Shown here in pieces: positions 1 through 10,841 of a stretch of DNA of 64,000 nucleotides. Under the pieces are notes generated by a model. That model was not told the DNA's origin. It was given only the letters and a program-made list of their open reading frames with translations, and did not search any database. How positions within the stretch are numbered: the first letter of the stretch is position 1; every line of letters begins with the position of its first letter. The stretch is from Alitta virens. Lineage: Eukaryota > Annelida > Polychaeta > Phyllodocida > Nereididae. A program made the position numbers and the translations under genes. The stretch lies in the NCBI GenBank assembly GCA_932294295.1, contig OW028580.1, positions 26,482,896 through 26,546,895 of the forward strand, read 5' to 3'.

Positions 1-299
1 AATTATTTTACAGTGCACGGGTATTTGACAATAGCTCAGTGATGGTGATGGTGTGAGCTCTTCTGCACCTTCAGTAAACCTAGTGTTCAAGGCTGAATAC
101 TCCTTAGGGAGTTGAGGAAGACTGGATTGGCCAAATTAAGATACAATTGTGTAAGTCGGCATATCTCTTACACCTGCCTGCTGGCTGTAAGTTACGGAAG
201 CCATTTTAAGACATTAGAAAAAAAAAATTAAATTGTATAAACGATGTAGTAAATTGTATATACGAAATACTAAATCGTATATACGTATTGCTGCTATCG

Positions 300-410
300 A
301 GGGTTGATTGATGATATGAGATGAGAGGGAGGAGGAGTCCACCCATGTTACACTCTTACCCCATTGGTGGGGTCTTTTACTTGCCTTAGCATATGGACAC
401 TGGCTGGTTA
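300..410 (-). repeat. SINE fragment (core only)
   Basis: This holds the conserved core of the window's commonest SINE: a GGAGTCCACCCATGTTACA-type block followed by TTACCCCATTGGTGGGG and TTACTTGCCTTAGCAT. The tRNA-like head is missing. It sits inside the MITE at 195-1149. Confidence 0.55.
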
Positions 411-450
411 TAATTTATCAGGGCCCAATAGATTCCAATATTGCTCAAAT

Positions 451-530
451 AAAAGGGGAAGGAAGGGAAGGAAAGGGAAAGCAAAGGAAAGGGAAAGGGA
501 AAGGAAAGGGACAGAGAAGGAAAGGGAAGA
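451..530. repeat. Purine-rich (GGGAAA)n-like simple repeat
   Basis: About 80 bases almost entirely A and G, built from irregular GGAAA and GGGAAA units. The lysine/arginine/glutamate-rich frame read through it is a by-product of the repeat. Confidence 0.85.
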
Positions 531-734
531 CTGGGACCTGTGCTGATAGAAAGAGCTGGGTTTAAGGACAAGGGTAATTAGGATGTCATATTGTAAAACA
601 AAGTTATTCCCTTTGAGTGCTGTTGTGCTGTACCTAGAATTTTCCAGCATAGATTATTAAATAGCACTGTCCAAGGCGAGTCTTTTGATAGGTCACACAT
701 AATTGTAGACCAAATATTAACAAAGATATGGCCG

Positions 735-1110
735 GTTTAGTAATTTGTTTAACGATATAGTATTTCGTTTAAACGATTAAGTATTCCGTTTATACAATTT
801 AGTATTTCGTTTATACAATTTAGTATTTCGTTTATACAATTTAGTATTTCGTTTATACAATTTGGTATTTCGTATATTCAATTTAGTATATCGTATATTC
901 AATTTAGTATTTCGTATATACAATTTAGTATTTCGTATATTCAATTTAGTATTTTGTATATTCAATTTAGTATATCGTATATTCAATTTAGTATTTTGAA
1001 TAAACAATTTAGTATATCGTATATTCAATTTAGTATTTCTCATATACAATTTAGTATATCGTATATTCAATTTAGTATTTCTCATATACAATTTACTAAA
1101 TCGTTTATAT
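735..1110. repeat. 21-bp minisatellite inside the MITE
   Basis: About 17 diverged copies of a 21-base unit of the type TTTATACAATTTAGTATTTCG. Because 21 is a multiple of three, both strands stay open and give seven-residue repeats; this is not evidence of a gene. Inverted single units occur in the left arm at 230-290, so the array appears to have grown from the terminal repeat of the transposon. Confidence 0.85.
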
Positions 1111-1149
1111 CATTTAATTTTTTTTTCTCATGTCCTAAAATGGCTTCCG

Positions 1150-2411
1150 TAGTAAGTAAACATTTACTTATAAAAAAAATCCGAACGCCAATAATTTTGA
1201 TATTAACAATATTCACATCAATGAAACTTCCCCATAATAGCTGATGTTGCATAATGCTGACAATGTGTTTCCTGGTAACTGAAATATCAGACAACGGCTC
1301 AATGCAAGTAAATACACTTTCTGGTGCATTCAAACAATTTGTTTTCTTTGTGCAAGCAATGTATGATCGTCATCCAGTGTTTCAATATTCCCTGATAATT
1401 GGGGAAGATATTTGAGGCAGCTAAGCAAACTGCACATGGACAAGTATGCCTTTTATTTTGGATCTGAATATATCGGAAAACATTTTTATTCTGAAGTTTG
1501 ATAGCTCCAGTGCATTTTGTGTTTAGACATGCAGACTTTATACCATCGTGGATGACTTTGGAAGTACATGTAATTATGAGATGCCAGGGGTTTGGAGTCC
1601 ACACCATGTTACATATTTACCCTCTGGGTGAGGTATTTTTTCTTGTCTCAGAATACATGGTATTTAATATTTAATATTCAGCTTAGAATATTGACAAACA
1701 TCCTGATACAATTACAGTCTTCCTATATTTGATTGCATTATTTCGCCAATATGTGACCTTCAGAAGGAAAAAAGTGTGATAAACTTGCCAGTAGACTTAT
1801 ATTCCTGGAAGGCAGCATTTAACCCCTCAGAACATAACCAGCCTGCAAAGCAATTGCTCTTAGGTAGCCCCAGTCTGTCTTGGTTGTGCATATTATGACA
1901 AATGGGCTCAGAGAAATGGAATCCAGTCATTCTTAGTGGATAGATAGAGCCAGAATCCCTGCTGCTTTATAGAAAATGCATAGATCAATCATAGAGTATT
2001 GGCACCAAGACAGCAAGCTGAGCTGGAGGCTATCAGGAAGCTGTAGAAATTACTATGCTCCTACTATATCTTTATAAGCACGACTGTAATTCTCTCTTTT
2101 TATTATTATTGCAATATTTTTGATATACTTATAATTTTATACCTTACCGTAAGTACCTACTTGTGCGAATTTTAAATATTATATGGCTTACTGGCGAGGT
2201 GATATTAATATTAGGCTCAAACACTACAGAAAGAATTCGCTGAAATCTAAAACGGATTGTGCTACAGTGTAATTGCTCGGTGGTCCAAATAGCAACAGTA
2301 AAAAATGTTCAATGTCAATATGCTACTGGATCTGAAGTTCAGTCACCTTACATTACCAGCTGCCACAGGCGGACGTAAATATGATATGATAAGAATAAAA
2401 TTATTCTATTT
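1150..2411. other. No gene recognised; SINE core remnant at about 1570-1665
   Basis: Unique AT-rich sequence. The only recognisable item is a headless SINE core on the minus strand near 1577-1655 (GGAGTCCACACCATGTTACA, then a diverged TTTACCCTCTGGGTGAGG). The open frames here are short and show no domain. Confidence 0.5.
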
Positions 2412-2632
2412 CTGAGTTCTGAGTACTGAGTTCTAAGGCTTGGAGTCCCCACCATGATACAGCCATTTACCCCATTGGTGGGATCTTTCATTTGCCTCAG
2501 CATAGACACCGAATACAAGGCATCCCCAATTGCAATTTAAAAAAATTGCAAGGGCCGAAACCCAAGACTTTCAGCAGACCTGGCCAATATGGAATTGGCG
2601 GATGCCTTAACCATTAGGCCACCCAGCTATTT
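2412..2632 (-). repeat. tRNA-derived SINE, near full length
   Basis: On the minus strand the tRNA-like head comes first. Its A box lies in TGGCCTAATGGTTAAGGC near 2610-2627, and a weak B box in GGGTTTCGGCCCTTGC follows. The family core comes next (CACCAATGGGGTAAATGG, then ATCATGGTGGGGACTCC). RNA polymerase III control is inferred from the box A/box B arrangement. This copy links the head to the core seen elsewhere in the window. Confidence 0.65.
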
Positions 2633-3162
2633 CTGGCCACCCAGCGGTTAATTACTTAAAATATCAAGTTATTGTAGTATTGAATCTGTGCAGTTTTGTC
2701 CATTAAGCTTGCAAATAAACTGAATTTAAATTGGAGTTTAAATTGTCAGTGCGTGTCCACTCATCCTACGCTAATTAACCTAGGTTTTCTAATGTTCTGC
2801 ACAATTCATTCCCAACGGGGCAGTTCAGAAATGCATTCTTTCCTTTTCCGAATTTTCAGAATTCCTTCACCTCATTGCATTCGCTGCTTTCTACATGTCT
2901 GGATGAACTTCTTTAATTGTTATTTGATTGCAATTGCATTCTGTGCAATGCTAAACAGGGTTGGCAGAATTATTTATTGATTAAATGACAATACACACAT
3001 GACAGGCGTGATGACACTGATGCAATTAATTCTAATAACTTTAAGAAACTGGCTGAACAATTTAATACGCTGCATAACTGCATTTTAATGTGACATGGTG
3101 CATGTGTGCAGAGATGTATTAATACTGCCCGCAGTTTGCTGAAACACTCTGGACTGCTGATT

Positions 3163-3238
3163 TAAGGTGTGGTCTAGTTGGCAAGGTGTTCACTTGATGA
3201 TTGAGAGATAGCAGATTCGAACCACCATTACAACATGG
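3163..3238 (+). repeat. tRNA-like SINE head
   Basis: An A-box-like TGGTCTAGTTGGCAAGG is followed about 40 bases later by a B-box-like AGATTCGAACC. The acceptor and D arms do not close into a tRNA, so this reads as a SINE head or tRNA relic, not a working tRNA gene. Confidence 0.45.
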
Positions 3239-3378
3239 AAGGTTTGGGATTTTGGAGGATACAACTCTGCACATAAACAACTTTCAACTATAGCTGTCCA
3301 AAACTGAACACTACTCCTTGAAGCAACTACTCCGACTGAACTCCCAAATCAGCCAAAACACTATTATTAACTTCAATA

Positions 3379-3866
3379 CAGTTAGTTTCATTAAAAACGG
3401 CCTGTCAAATTGAACCTAGACAAAGTTAGACAACTTCTGCTATATGATGATACCTGCCACTAAACTGAACTGTCTGGAAGTAGCTACTACTCAAAGCTGG
3501 GATGCAGCACCATCTGGTGCATAAGTTGAGAGTTACTCAAGTTTGTCATTTCTGGTTGAAAAGATGTATGTCAATTGCACATACATATTTATCATAATGA
3601 TAGTTTAGATACATTTTTATATTAACCAAGGTTTATTTTGTCTATGGGATGATAAATAACCACTCTGAAGTAAAATGGTTCAGGTGCACTGGGAAGTCAC
3701 TCTGCTGCATGTATACATGTTGTTCTTTAACAGAGGGCGCCAGTTGATGGTGGTAGGTGTAAGCCACCCGATAGCTAGGATTGGACAGAAGTGGCTGAAT
3801 TTAGCCAGTTATAGGAATAGGTGGCTACAGCTGTCTAGAGTTGACTGTTTTTAATGAAACTAACTG
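3379..3866. mobile_element. Mariner-type MITE, 488 bp
   Basis: Perfect terminal inverted repeats of about 20 bases: CAGTTAGTTTCATTAAAAAC starts at 3379 and its complement ends at 3866. TA dinucleotides flank both ends (3377-3378 and 3867-3868). There is no coding capacity. A Tc1/mariner source is inferred from the TA target and the CAGT-type start. Confidence 0.75.
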
Positions 3867-5278
3867 TAGGCCAATGGCAAGCACACAGACACAGCCAATC
3901 CTACCTCAACACCAAGAAACTTATAATATAAGATCTGATTAAGTCTTAGAACGCTATTACAACAATTAATTGATATTAATTGACAACCAATTCCCCCAGC
4001 ACTCAAAGGATGTCTAGAATAAATACACGATTTATAAGAATAAAATATCTAATGATTATTCAACAAACCGATGTTTGTCTTTCATTTGCTGTTTGTGACT
4101 TACAATTGTTTTGGTGTGTGTGTTTGCGAAAAAAGGGTATTTGCAAACAAAGCCTACTTTATCTCACAGTCCATGCATCTTGAAGTTGTAGGCAGTCCCC
4201 TTAAGAGATCATTTATCGCTTTTCTTTTTTGCAGGGTTCAAGAAAAGTTCAAAAGAACTCTTAAGACACGCTGCAGCAGCAACTGAAAGAGGCTCTTGCA
4301 AGCACCGGAAATGGGTCAGCATCACGTGCAGGTCACATGGGTTGCAAAGTGGGTTCCGGACCAACCCACAAAACAGCTGACTGGAATGTGTTTAATTAAA
4401 CAGTAGAAAAAGTAGTCTTGTTGGAAATAATGTTATATACGTTTGCCAAGCAAAGGATAAGAAATTGCAAAAAAATAAGTTTTTATTTTTCTGTTTGTTT
4501 TTATGTATTATCTTATCAATAAGCAGTAGTTTACATAGTTAGCTTACCCAAAAATGTCAAGTTCACGCCATCCACAAATGGACCATGCTGGTAGACTTTA
4601 GCCTGCACTCCATGGATAATAACTATACATGTATCTTTATTCTCTGAATCAATCAATTAATCAATCAATCTAACCCAACGAAAAAAAAAGAAGAAAAGAA
4701 TCTGTTACTTTTTTATAAACATTCAACTGTGTGCATACAAGGCCAACCTCATAATTTGTGCCTACTATATTCAAGAGGCTTGCCCTAAAAGTAAAATCAG
4801 TCATGATTTTTTGCAACCAGTTTCTGCACTAAAGATTGAATTCTCAACTTATTTAACCAATCATTCCCCATGGACGAAGGGTTAACACCTTTTGTGTTTT
4901 TTCCCTTTCCATTTAAATACTTTTTAATAATAAAAAAAAAGACAGGAAAAAAAATATTGGCAGCAAGGCTGTCCTTGCCTATATGGTAACTGTACAAACA
5001 CACGGCTTTTTTTTTATTTATTATCATTATTCCTGATTATTCAAAAGCTTCGGTGCATCCCAAAGATATTCGATACAGTCAACAAATTTCCTTTTTCCTG
5101 CATGTGGCGCGGAAGAAAAACAAACAGATAGCCCAGGCGCATGCGCAACATCAATACCGGAAGTTGGTAAGCCTCCTGCATGGGTCCTGGGTATGTGCTT
5201 GCATAACTTTGTTTTTTGTCTATACGTGGGCGGATGGTTGGATTTGAGGAATTATGGGACACTACCATTGTTTAATAT
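3867..5278. other. No gene recognised
   Basis: AT-rich sequence with homopolymer runs (poly-A near 4680, 4930 and 5570) and short open frames without domains or compositional support. I see no repeat family I can name here. Confidence 0.5.
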
Positions 5279-5485
5279 TGATCCCGTGGTGAAAACCCCA
5301 GCTGGCTGTGTAATGCTGAGGATCCTGGGTTCGAATCCTGCTCATCTGGACGTTGGTAGTATATATATGCATAAATGGTGGTATATGTGTAATATGGTGG
5401 GGACTCCAAGCCTAATCATCTCATTATTACATCTACCTCTGCCAGCTGGTCATATAAGCTTATTCAGCTTCAGACACAGTAGCTT
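5279..5485 (+). repeat. tRNA-derived SINE
   Basis: A B box in GGGTTCGAATCCTG at about 5327-5340 is followed by the family core in plus orientation (TATGGTGGGGACTCCAAGCC) and the family tail (CTCTGCCAGCTGGTCATATA, then AGCTTATTCAGCTTCAGACA). This copy shows the tail well. Confidence 0.65.
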
Positions 5486-5619
5486 TGTGACAAATCAAGT
5501 TTAAGTCTGATTTCTTATGATGTTCTAACACATGTTTGCACAGCTTATGCCATTTAACATTAGATAAATAACAAAAAAAATTAATAAGTCTATCCTTATT
5601 TATTTTTTATTGGAAGACA

Positions 5620-5900
5620 ACTTACTCAATGGTGATTAGTTACATTCATTGATTCATTTCACTGATTGATTCATCTAATTATTCATTCGGTCATTCACTA
5701 GCAATGGGGTTGGTCGATTTCTGAACAATTTATGCATTTCATCGAACGGATTGATTCATTGATGCATTTATTTATCATTAATATTGAGCGAATGATTCGT
5801 TGATATATATTAGAACAATTCATTTTCTCGATTGATTGATTGATTCATTCATTCTTTGATTTATTCATTGATTCATTCAATCATTCACTGATATGCATAT
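5620..5900. repeat. Degenerate ATTCATTGATT-type tandem repeat
   Basis: About 280 bases of irregular permutations of TTCATTGATTGA. The short open frame across it is a repeat artefact. Confidence 0.65.
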
Positions 5901-6031
5901 CTGAATCTGGGCGCCAGATTTCTATCCAAGGTCTAAGCCATGCCTCAAAAGACGATGTTTATCAAATTCCATTTCCATGTTGTTGTTTTTCCCAAACCAT
6001 CTTAAAGTTTGCTGAGGTTGCTCCGTCATTT

Positions 6032-6941
6032 TATAAAGTCTCGGGGCTAGTTCATCTTCTTCTTAGCAGCCCCAAGCTCTATGTACACTGGCTAGGCCAG
6101 TCTAGACCAGACTTGTCTTCTCAAGCAATCAATCGTCAATCATCCAATCAATCCTGATTCAATCAGTCATCAATATTTCTCATCTCCAAGTAAAATCAAA
6201 ACAATGAAGTCAGAAGTGCCTTGTTCCTTTCCCAAAAGCTGGTCAGGTAAAAACTAATCTTTATTTTCAACAAATCACTATATATATTAAAACTCAATCA
6301 GATATCTCTCAAGAGACACAAAGTTCAAGCACACAAGTTCCACAGTTCAAGTTTCAGGGACCCAAAGGTCAAGTCTTGACCGATGGATGACCAGCCCTCT
6401 CTCAAAGAGCAATCCTATTTAACACAAGCTCATTACTCAACAATGCCTATCAACCAAGCACTCATATTTAACTGATACAACTCTAATCCATACTTATCAC
6501 AAAGGGATATTAAATTAATATGTTAAGGCTTAAGTGCCTGACAAAGGGGAGCAATCTATATGGATCTAAAGCCTGCTCAGATAAGATTCAAAGTCAGGAT
6601 CAAACATTCAAGGCATTAACATTTAGCTAATTATTCATCATAAATGAAAGAATACTCCTGGCATTAACATTTTAGCAAGATAATCATCATGAACAAGCAA
6701 TACTCATCGTCATGAAGTAAAACAGCACTCATGGCATTAACATTCAGTAAAGATAATTAATTATGATCAAAGTGATATAAAACAATATATAATCAACATG
6801 CGTGCTCATTGAGAGGAGGTGGCCATAGTAAGGAGGAGCTGACATGCTTCTGGCTTCCTAAATAATCTAGTTGCATGCAATGCCTACATATAAATGATCT
6901 TATATTATTAGCTTGCACCAAATTGGGGTGTGAACTTTACA
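6032..6941 (-). repeat. 3' LTR of Gypsy element 1
   Basis: Identical in length to the copy at 11977-12886. On the minus strand it begins TGTAAAG and ends CTTTATA, a near-perfect terminal inverted repeat. An AATAAA polyadenylation signal lies on the minus strand at 6260-6265, which would put the end of R roughly 20 bases further on and leave about 200 bases of U5. Confidence 0.92.
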
Positions 6942-6953
6942 TTCCTCCCCCCG
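6942..6953 (-). promoter_or_regulatory. Polypurine tract of Gypsy element 1
   Basis: Minus-strand reading gives GGGGGGAGGAAT directly against the 3' LTR, the expected place and composition for the plus-strand primer. Confidence 0.8.
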
Positions 6954-6961
6954 TTTGTTTA

Positions 6962-6988
6962 GGCCAGTGATATATATTAGCACTGGCC
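6962..6988. other. Hairpin next to the polypurine tract
   Basis: GGCCAGTG (6962-6969) and CACTGGCC (6981-6988) form an 8-base stem with an 11-base AT loop, a few bases upstream of the polypurine tract in the short 3' untranslated region. Whether it acts in RNA 3' processing or packaging is not known. Confidence 0.55.
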
Positions 6989-7310
6989 GTCCTGGTACAA
7001 GGAGTATCGCTAGAGTATAAAGTGCACCCATTTGTGGGAAGCGCTGAGGGGCATGCTGCTACGCGGCCTATGTTTCGGACCCTTTGGAGAGGGACATCAG
7101 GCTGATACCCTGCGCCTGCCAGTAAAATAAGCTACTACAAAAGTTTACACCAGTAAGCAATGGCCAAGAAGCATGTCACTCTGGGAACAAGACAAAAGCA
7201 TTTTCACATAAGTATAACTACAGTGGCGTGGGCGACCGCCTAATATAAAAACATATAAAGTTGATGGGCAAGATGGCCTGGTAGAGACTGTTAAGCGACG
7301 CGAAGGCTTA

Positions 7311-10300
7311 CTACATCGTCCAGTCTGGCACTCTTTGGGCGATGGCAGCAGGCTTGGGGGACTCTGTGGTGTCAGTAGGCACAACTGGTTGGGTCTCAGT
7401 GTGTCGCTGCTTATGCTGGGTTCCTGTGTGCTCCTCATCCCTGCGCCTGCGCTTATTGGCTGTCCGTCCAGGCTGGTCAGTGGTCAGTTCTGTGACAGGT
7501 GGGCGTCGCCCAGTGTTGGTCTTGGTGGGGGGGCGTTGATGGAGGCGTAGCCACCTGGGGTCGACAGTGCGTGATGGCTGCTGGGGGCGTCTGATTGGTC
7601 GTGGATTCATCTCGTCCCATACTATGTTTGGATCCACGAGTTTGACCTTGTTGATATTCACACTCTTTTGTCGCCCAGTTTGCTGATGCGTCACCCAGAT
7701 GACTTTGCCTCTCACCCTGGTGACTGTCCACTGGGGATCCCACTTGCTTGTCAGCGTCATTGGCTCCGGAGCCCTCAAAACCACGCAATCTCCTACATTT
7801 ATGTCACCTTGGTTGGCTTGACGAGCCAATCTCGCCCTGTTGTGTTTTCGGGACTGCTCTGTAGCCTGGGCCGCTGTTCTCAGGGCGTCTGCAAGGTGCT
7901 GAAGCCTGCCATCTAGCGGGGGCTCTTCTTGCAGCAGGCGTGAGATAGGCAATCGAGGCCGTCGCCCATAATGCAAGAAAAAGGGAGTGTTTTGCGTAGT
8001 CTCTGAGACTGAGGTGTTGTAAGCCAATAGGGCAGGGCCAAGCTGATCCTCCCAGGCGTCTCTGGCATTATTGATTAATTTTCGCAGTATCTGCTTGAGT
8101 GTGCCGTTGAATCTTTCACACTTGCCATTCGCCTGAGGATTGTAGCCCGTCGTGCGCCTATGCTCCACTCCCACCTCGTGCAGATAATCCTTAACTGCCC
8201 TGGCATTGAACTCCAGCCCCTGGTCAGTAATGAGCACATCGGGATAGCCGTGTCTGGGAAAAAATTCCCTCGTCAATTTTGCCCACACATTCATGCTGGT
8301 TTTGGCAGCTATAGGGTAAGCCTCTGCCCATCCTGTGCAATGATCAATCAGTGTCAGGATGTATTGGTTTTCCTGTGGCGACTTTACCAGTGGGCCTATC
8401 AGATCCGCGCCGACATACTGCATTGGTGACCTGGCAATGGGCATCTCACCCATTTGGGCCCTGGGTCGACGCATGGAGTGGGCCAGGCATGTGGGACATT
8501 TCTGCAGGTGGGCTCGCACGTCACGCTTCATACCGGGCCAGACAAAAGCCTCTTGGATCTTGCGCATTGTTTTCAAGTGTGACATGTGCCCGACTTCCTG
8601 GTGGGCCCTGCTGATGACCTGCTCTCTGAGCGTCTCAGGCACAATCAGCCGGGGGTGGTCTGGGGCGTATTGGTATGGTCGTTTTAGTGAGAACAACAAG
8701 CCATGCAATATCTCGATCTCACTATCGTCGTCTAGGTGCTCCGACCACTCCGGCATGTCCCTCTGCAGGCGTTCCAGCTCTTGCAGGTCGATGCCATACA
8801 ACTCCCGATGTGGTTCATCTTCCACTTCGGGACCTTGTTGATCCCCCAGCCGCCAATAGTCGACGTCAAACGTGCTGATTTGCTCCACCTGCCTAATGCG
8901 TGACAGCATGTCGGCTCTGACGTTGAGCTTTCCCTTGTGGTATTCCACCTTGCAGCCGTACTCTGCGAGGAGGACTGCCCACCGCTGGATCTTGGTGTTG
9001 TTGAGATCCTTGGTGAACAGAGAGGTGAGAGGCTTATGATCGGTGAACGTCCTGTATTCTGCCCCCCATAGATAGGGTCGTAATTGCTTCAAGGCGTACA
9101 CCACCGCATAAGCCTCCTTCTCTATAGTGGCCCACCGTCTCTGGGTCTCCGACAGCTGCTTGGAAAGATACACAATGGGTCTCTCGACTCCCTGGTCATC
9201 TCGCTGACACAAGATGCCGCCGATGGCATAGTCACAGGCATCTGTGTACAGTAGGTAGGGCTTTTCTGTCTGTGGGTGGGCCATGACGGTGTCGCTGGTC
9301 AGGGCTGCTTTCAAAACATCAAATGCCAATTGATGCTTGGGCTCCCACTGGAACCGGATGTTTTTCCGGGTTAATGCGACCAATGGCTCTGCTATTTTAG
9401 CATAATCCCTTATGCATTGTCTATAGTACCCCGTCATGCCCAGAAAACTCCTCACCTCTGCAACAGTGGCAGGGGAGGTCATGCGGTCTATAGCGGCCGC
9501 CTTGTCAGAGTCGGCTCTCAGTCCCTGTTCACTCACAATGTATCCCAGTAGTTTCACCTCTCGAAGGCCAAAGACGCATTTTGAAGGATTCAATCGCAGA
9601 TTGTATGCTCTAAGTCTGTCGAACATCACCCTAAGGTGTTCCACATGCTGCTCTATCGATTCGCTGTAAATGACGATGTCGTCGATGTACAGCATGCAGA
9701 TATTTCCGATCAGACCCTTCAGCACGACCTCCATTGCCCTCTGGAACATTTGGGATGCGTTACATAATCCCATCGGTAAACGCGTCCAGTGGAAAAGGCC
9801 GCGATGGCACACAAATGCTGTCTTCTCCTGGTCTTCGGGGTGAAGGGGAAGCTGGTGGAAGCCGGATTTCAGGTCGAGGGTGGAGAATATGGTGGCTCCC
9901 TGCAACTGATCGAATATATCCCTGATCAAAGGTATGGGATAGGCGTCCTTTTTGGTCACTTTATTCAGTTGCGTGAAGTCCACACAAAATCGAGGGCCCT
10001 CCGAGGGGTCCTTTTTCTCCACCAACACGACTGGTGAAGCCCATGGCGACGAGGATGGCAGGATGACTCCCTGCTGCAGCAACTCGTCCAGCTTCTTGTC
10101 GAGGGCATTGCGCCGACTGAGTGGCAGTCGATAAGGGCGTCGCTTAATTGGGCGTCCTTCTGTCTTGATGCGCACCTGGATGTCAGGATGGCACCCAAGG
10201 TTCTCGCCCTTTGCTGAGAAGAGGTCCTCGTTTGCCTCAACACATTGTTCTATCACCGAGCTCTCCATCAAGGGTGGTCTGTCTCCTAGTGAGGCCATGG

Positions 10301-10841
10301 GGAGGGCGGCTGACCTTGGCTGCAGGGGCAGGCGACGTCCTCGCCAGGACAGCATGCCAGTGACATAATCGAGCTTGGCACCTTCCTGTCTAAGCAAATC
10401 CCGTCCTAGAATCATGGGGTGGTGGATTTCCTCCACCACTATGACGGGGATGCTCCCTAGCTCTTCCTCTCCAATTTCCGTCTCTCCCAGGACCTTAATG
10501 TCATGCCCCGTCACCCCACACAATTGTATTGTCTTTCTAAGAATTGGTACTCTACCAGTACGTCTACACATTAATTCGTACTCGTGGCGCCGCAGCACAG
10601 TGCGGGAAGCACCAGTGTCGAGGAGGGCGGCAATTGTCTCTCCGTAGAACTCTAGTCCCACGTATACCAACTCCTCAACCGCTGCGGCGCCTATTGGCCC
10701 CCCTGGGGGCTTTGGGTGTCCTCTCTGCGCTGCTGCTGGCGCCCTTGTCTCAGGCGGCAGAATCGCTGAATGTGCCCTTCCTTGTGACAAAAGTGACAAA
10801 TGGGCGCTCCCTCCGGAGTGTAGGCAAACTCCGTGTTCCCC
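7311..10841 (-). CDS. pol: Pol polyprotein of Gypsy element 1 (PR-RT-RNase H-IN)
   Basis: About 1160 codons without interruption. The frame opens after a TGA at 10842-10844. It has no sensible ATG at its head (the first listed codon at 10799 is TTG), so it is probably made as a Gag-Pol fusion by -1 frameshifting. Numbering from 10799, an aspartic protease motif DTGAS lies near residue 61. Reverse transcriptase spans about 245-400, with YIDDIV near 371. RNase H follows, starting at LYTDACDYAIGGIL. The integrase zinc finger (H, H, CPTC) is near 730-765. The catalytic core has ADLIGPL, DQGLEF and NGKCERF, which supply the D, D and E. The C-terminal tail is basic and proline-rich. All catalytic residues I could check are present. 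The products act in cytoplasmic particles (protease, reverse transcriptase) and in the nucleus (integrase). Confidence 0.93.
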   Translation of the reverse strand, partial: GEHGVCLHSGGSAHLSLLSQGRAHSAILPPETRAPAAAQRGHPKPPGGPIGAAAVEELVYVGLEFYGETIAALLDTGASRTVLRRHEYELMCRRTGRVPILRKTIQLCGVTGHDIKVLGETEIGEEELGSIPVIVVEEIHHPMILGRDLLRQEGAKLDYVTGMLSWRGRRLPLQPRSAALPMASLGDRPPLMESSVIEQCVEANEDLFSAKGENLGCHPDIQVRIKTEGRPIKRRPYRLPLSRRNALDKKLDELLQQGVILPSSSPWASPVVLVEKKDPSEGPRFCVDFTQLNKVTKKDAYPIPLIRDIFDQLQGATIFSTLDLKSGFHQLPLHPEDQEKTAFVCHRGLFHWTRLPMGLCNASQMFQRAMEVVLKGLIGNICMLYIDDIVIYSESIEQHVEHLRVMFDRLRAYNLRLNPSKCVFGLREVKLLGYIVSEQGLRADSDKAAAIDRMTSPATVAEVRSFLGMTGYYRQCIRDYAKIAEPLVALTRKNIRFQWEPKHQLAFDVLKAALTSDTVMAHPQTEKPYLLYTDACDYAIGGILCQRDDQGVERPIVYLSKQLSETQRRWATIEKEAYAVVYALKQLRPYLWGAEYRTFTDHKPLTSLFTKDLNNTKIQRWAVLLAEYGCKVEYHKGKLNVRADMLSRIRQVEQISTFDVDYWRLGDQQGPEVEDEPHRELYGIDLQELERLQRDMPEWSEHLDDDSEIEILHGLLFSLKRPYQYAPDHPRLIVPETLREQVISRAHQEVGHMSHLKTMRKIQEAFVWPGMKRDVRAHLQKCPTCLAHSMRRPRAQMGEMPIARSPMQYVGADLIGPLVKSPQENQYILTLIDHCTGWAEAYPIAAKTSMNVWAKLTREFFPRHGYPDVLITDQGLEFNARAVKDYLHEVGVEHRRTTGYNPQANGKCERFNGTLKQILRKLINNARDAWEDQLGPALLAYNTSVSETTQNTPFFLHYGRRPRLPISRLLQEEPPLDGRLQHLADALRTAAQATEQSRKHNRARLARQANQGDINVGDCVVLRAPEPMTLTSKWDPQWTVTRVRGKVIWVTHQQTGRQKSVNINKVKLVDPNIVWDEMNPRPIRRPQQPSRTVDPRWLRLHQRPPTKTNTGRRPPVTELTTDQPGRTANKRRRRDEEHTGTQHKQRHTETQPVVPTDTTESPKPAAIAQRVPDWTM

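Larger units (their letters stand above)
195..1149. mobile_element. Tc1/mariner-like MITE with long inverted arms
   Basis: The two ends are inverted copies: CGGAAGCCATTTTAAGACAT starts at 195 and its diverged complement ends at 1149. Both are followed inward by an A-run, TTAAAT and a stretch with AAACGATNTAGTAAATTG. Each end is bordered by TA (193-194 and 1150-1151), as expected for Tc1/mariner target duplication. No transposase is visible, so it is non-autonomous. A SINE fragment and a purine-rich tract lie inside, so the element is nested or rearranged. The inner repeats match the arm sequence. Confidence 0.7.

Noticed and set aside
777..1244. Overlapping long frames on both strands (104 and 96 codons)
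   Set aside because: They are produced by a 21-base tandem repeat; no start context, domain or codon bias.
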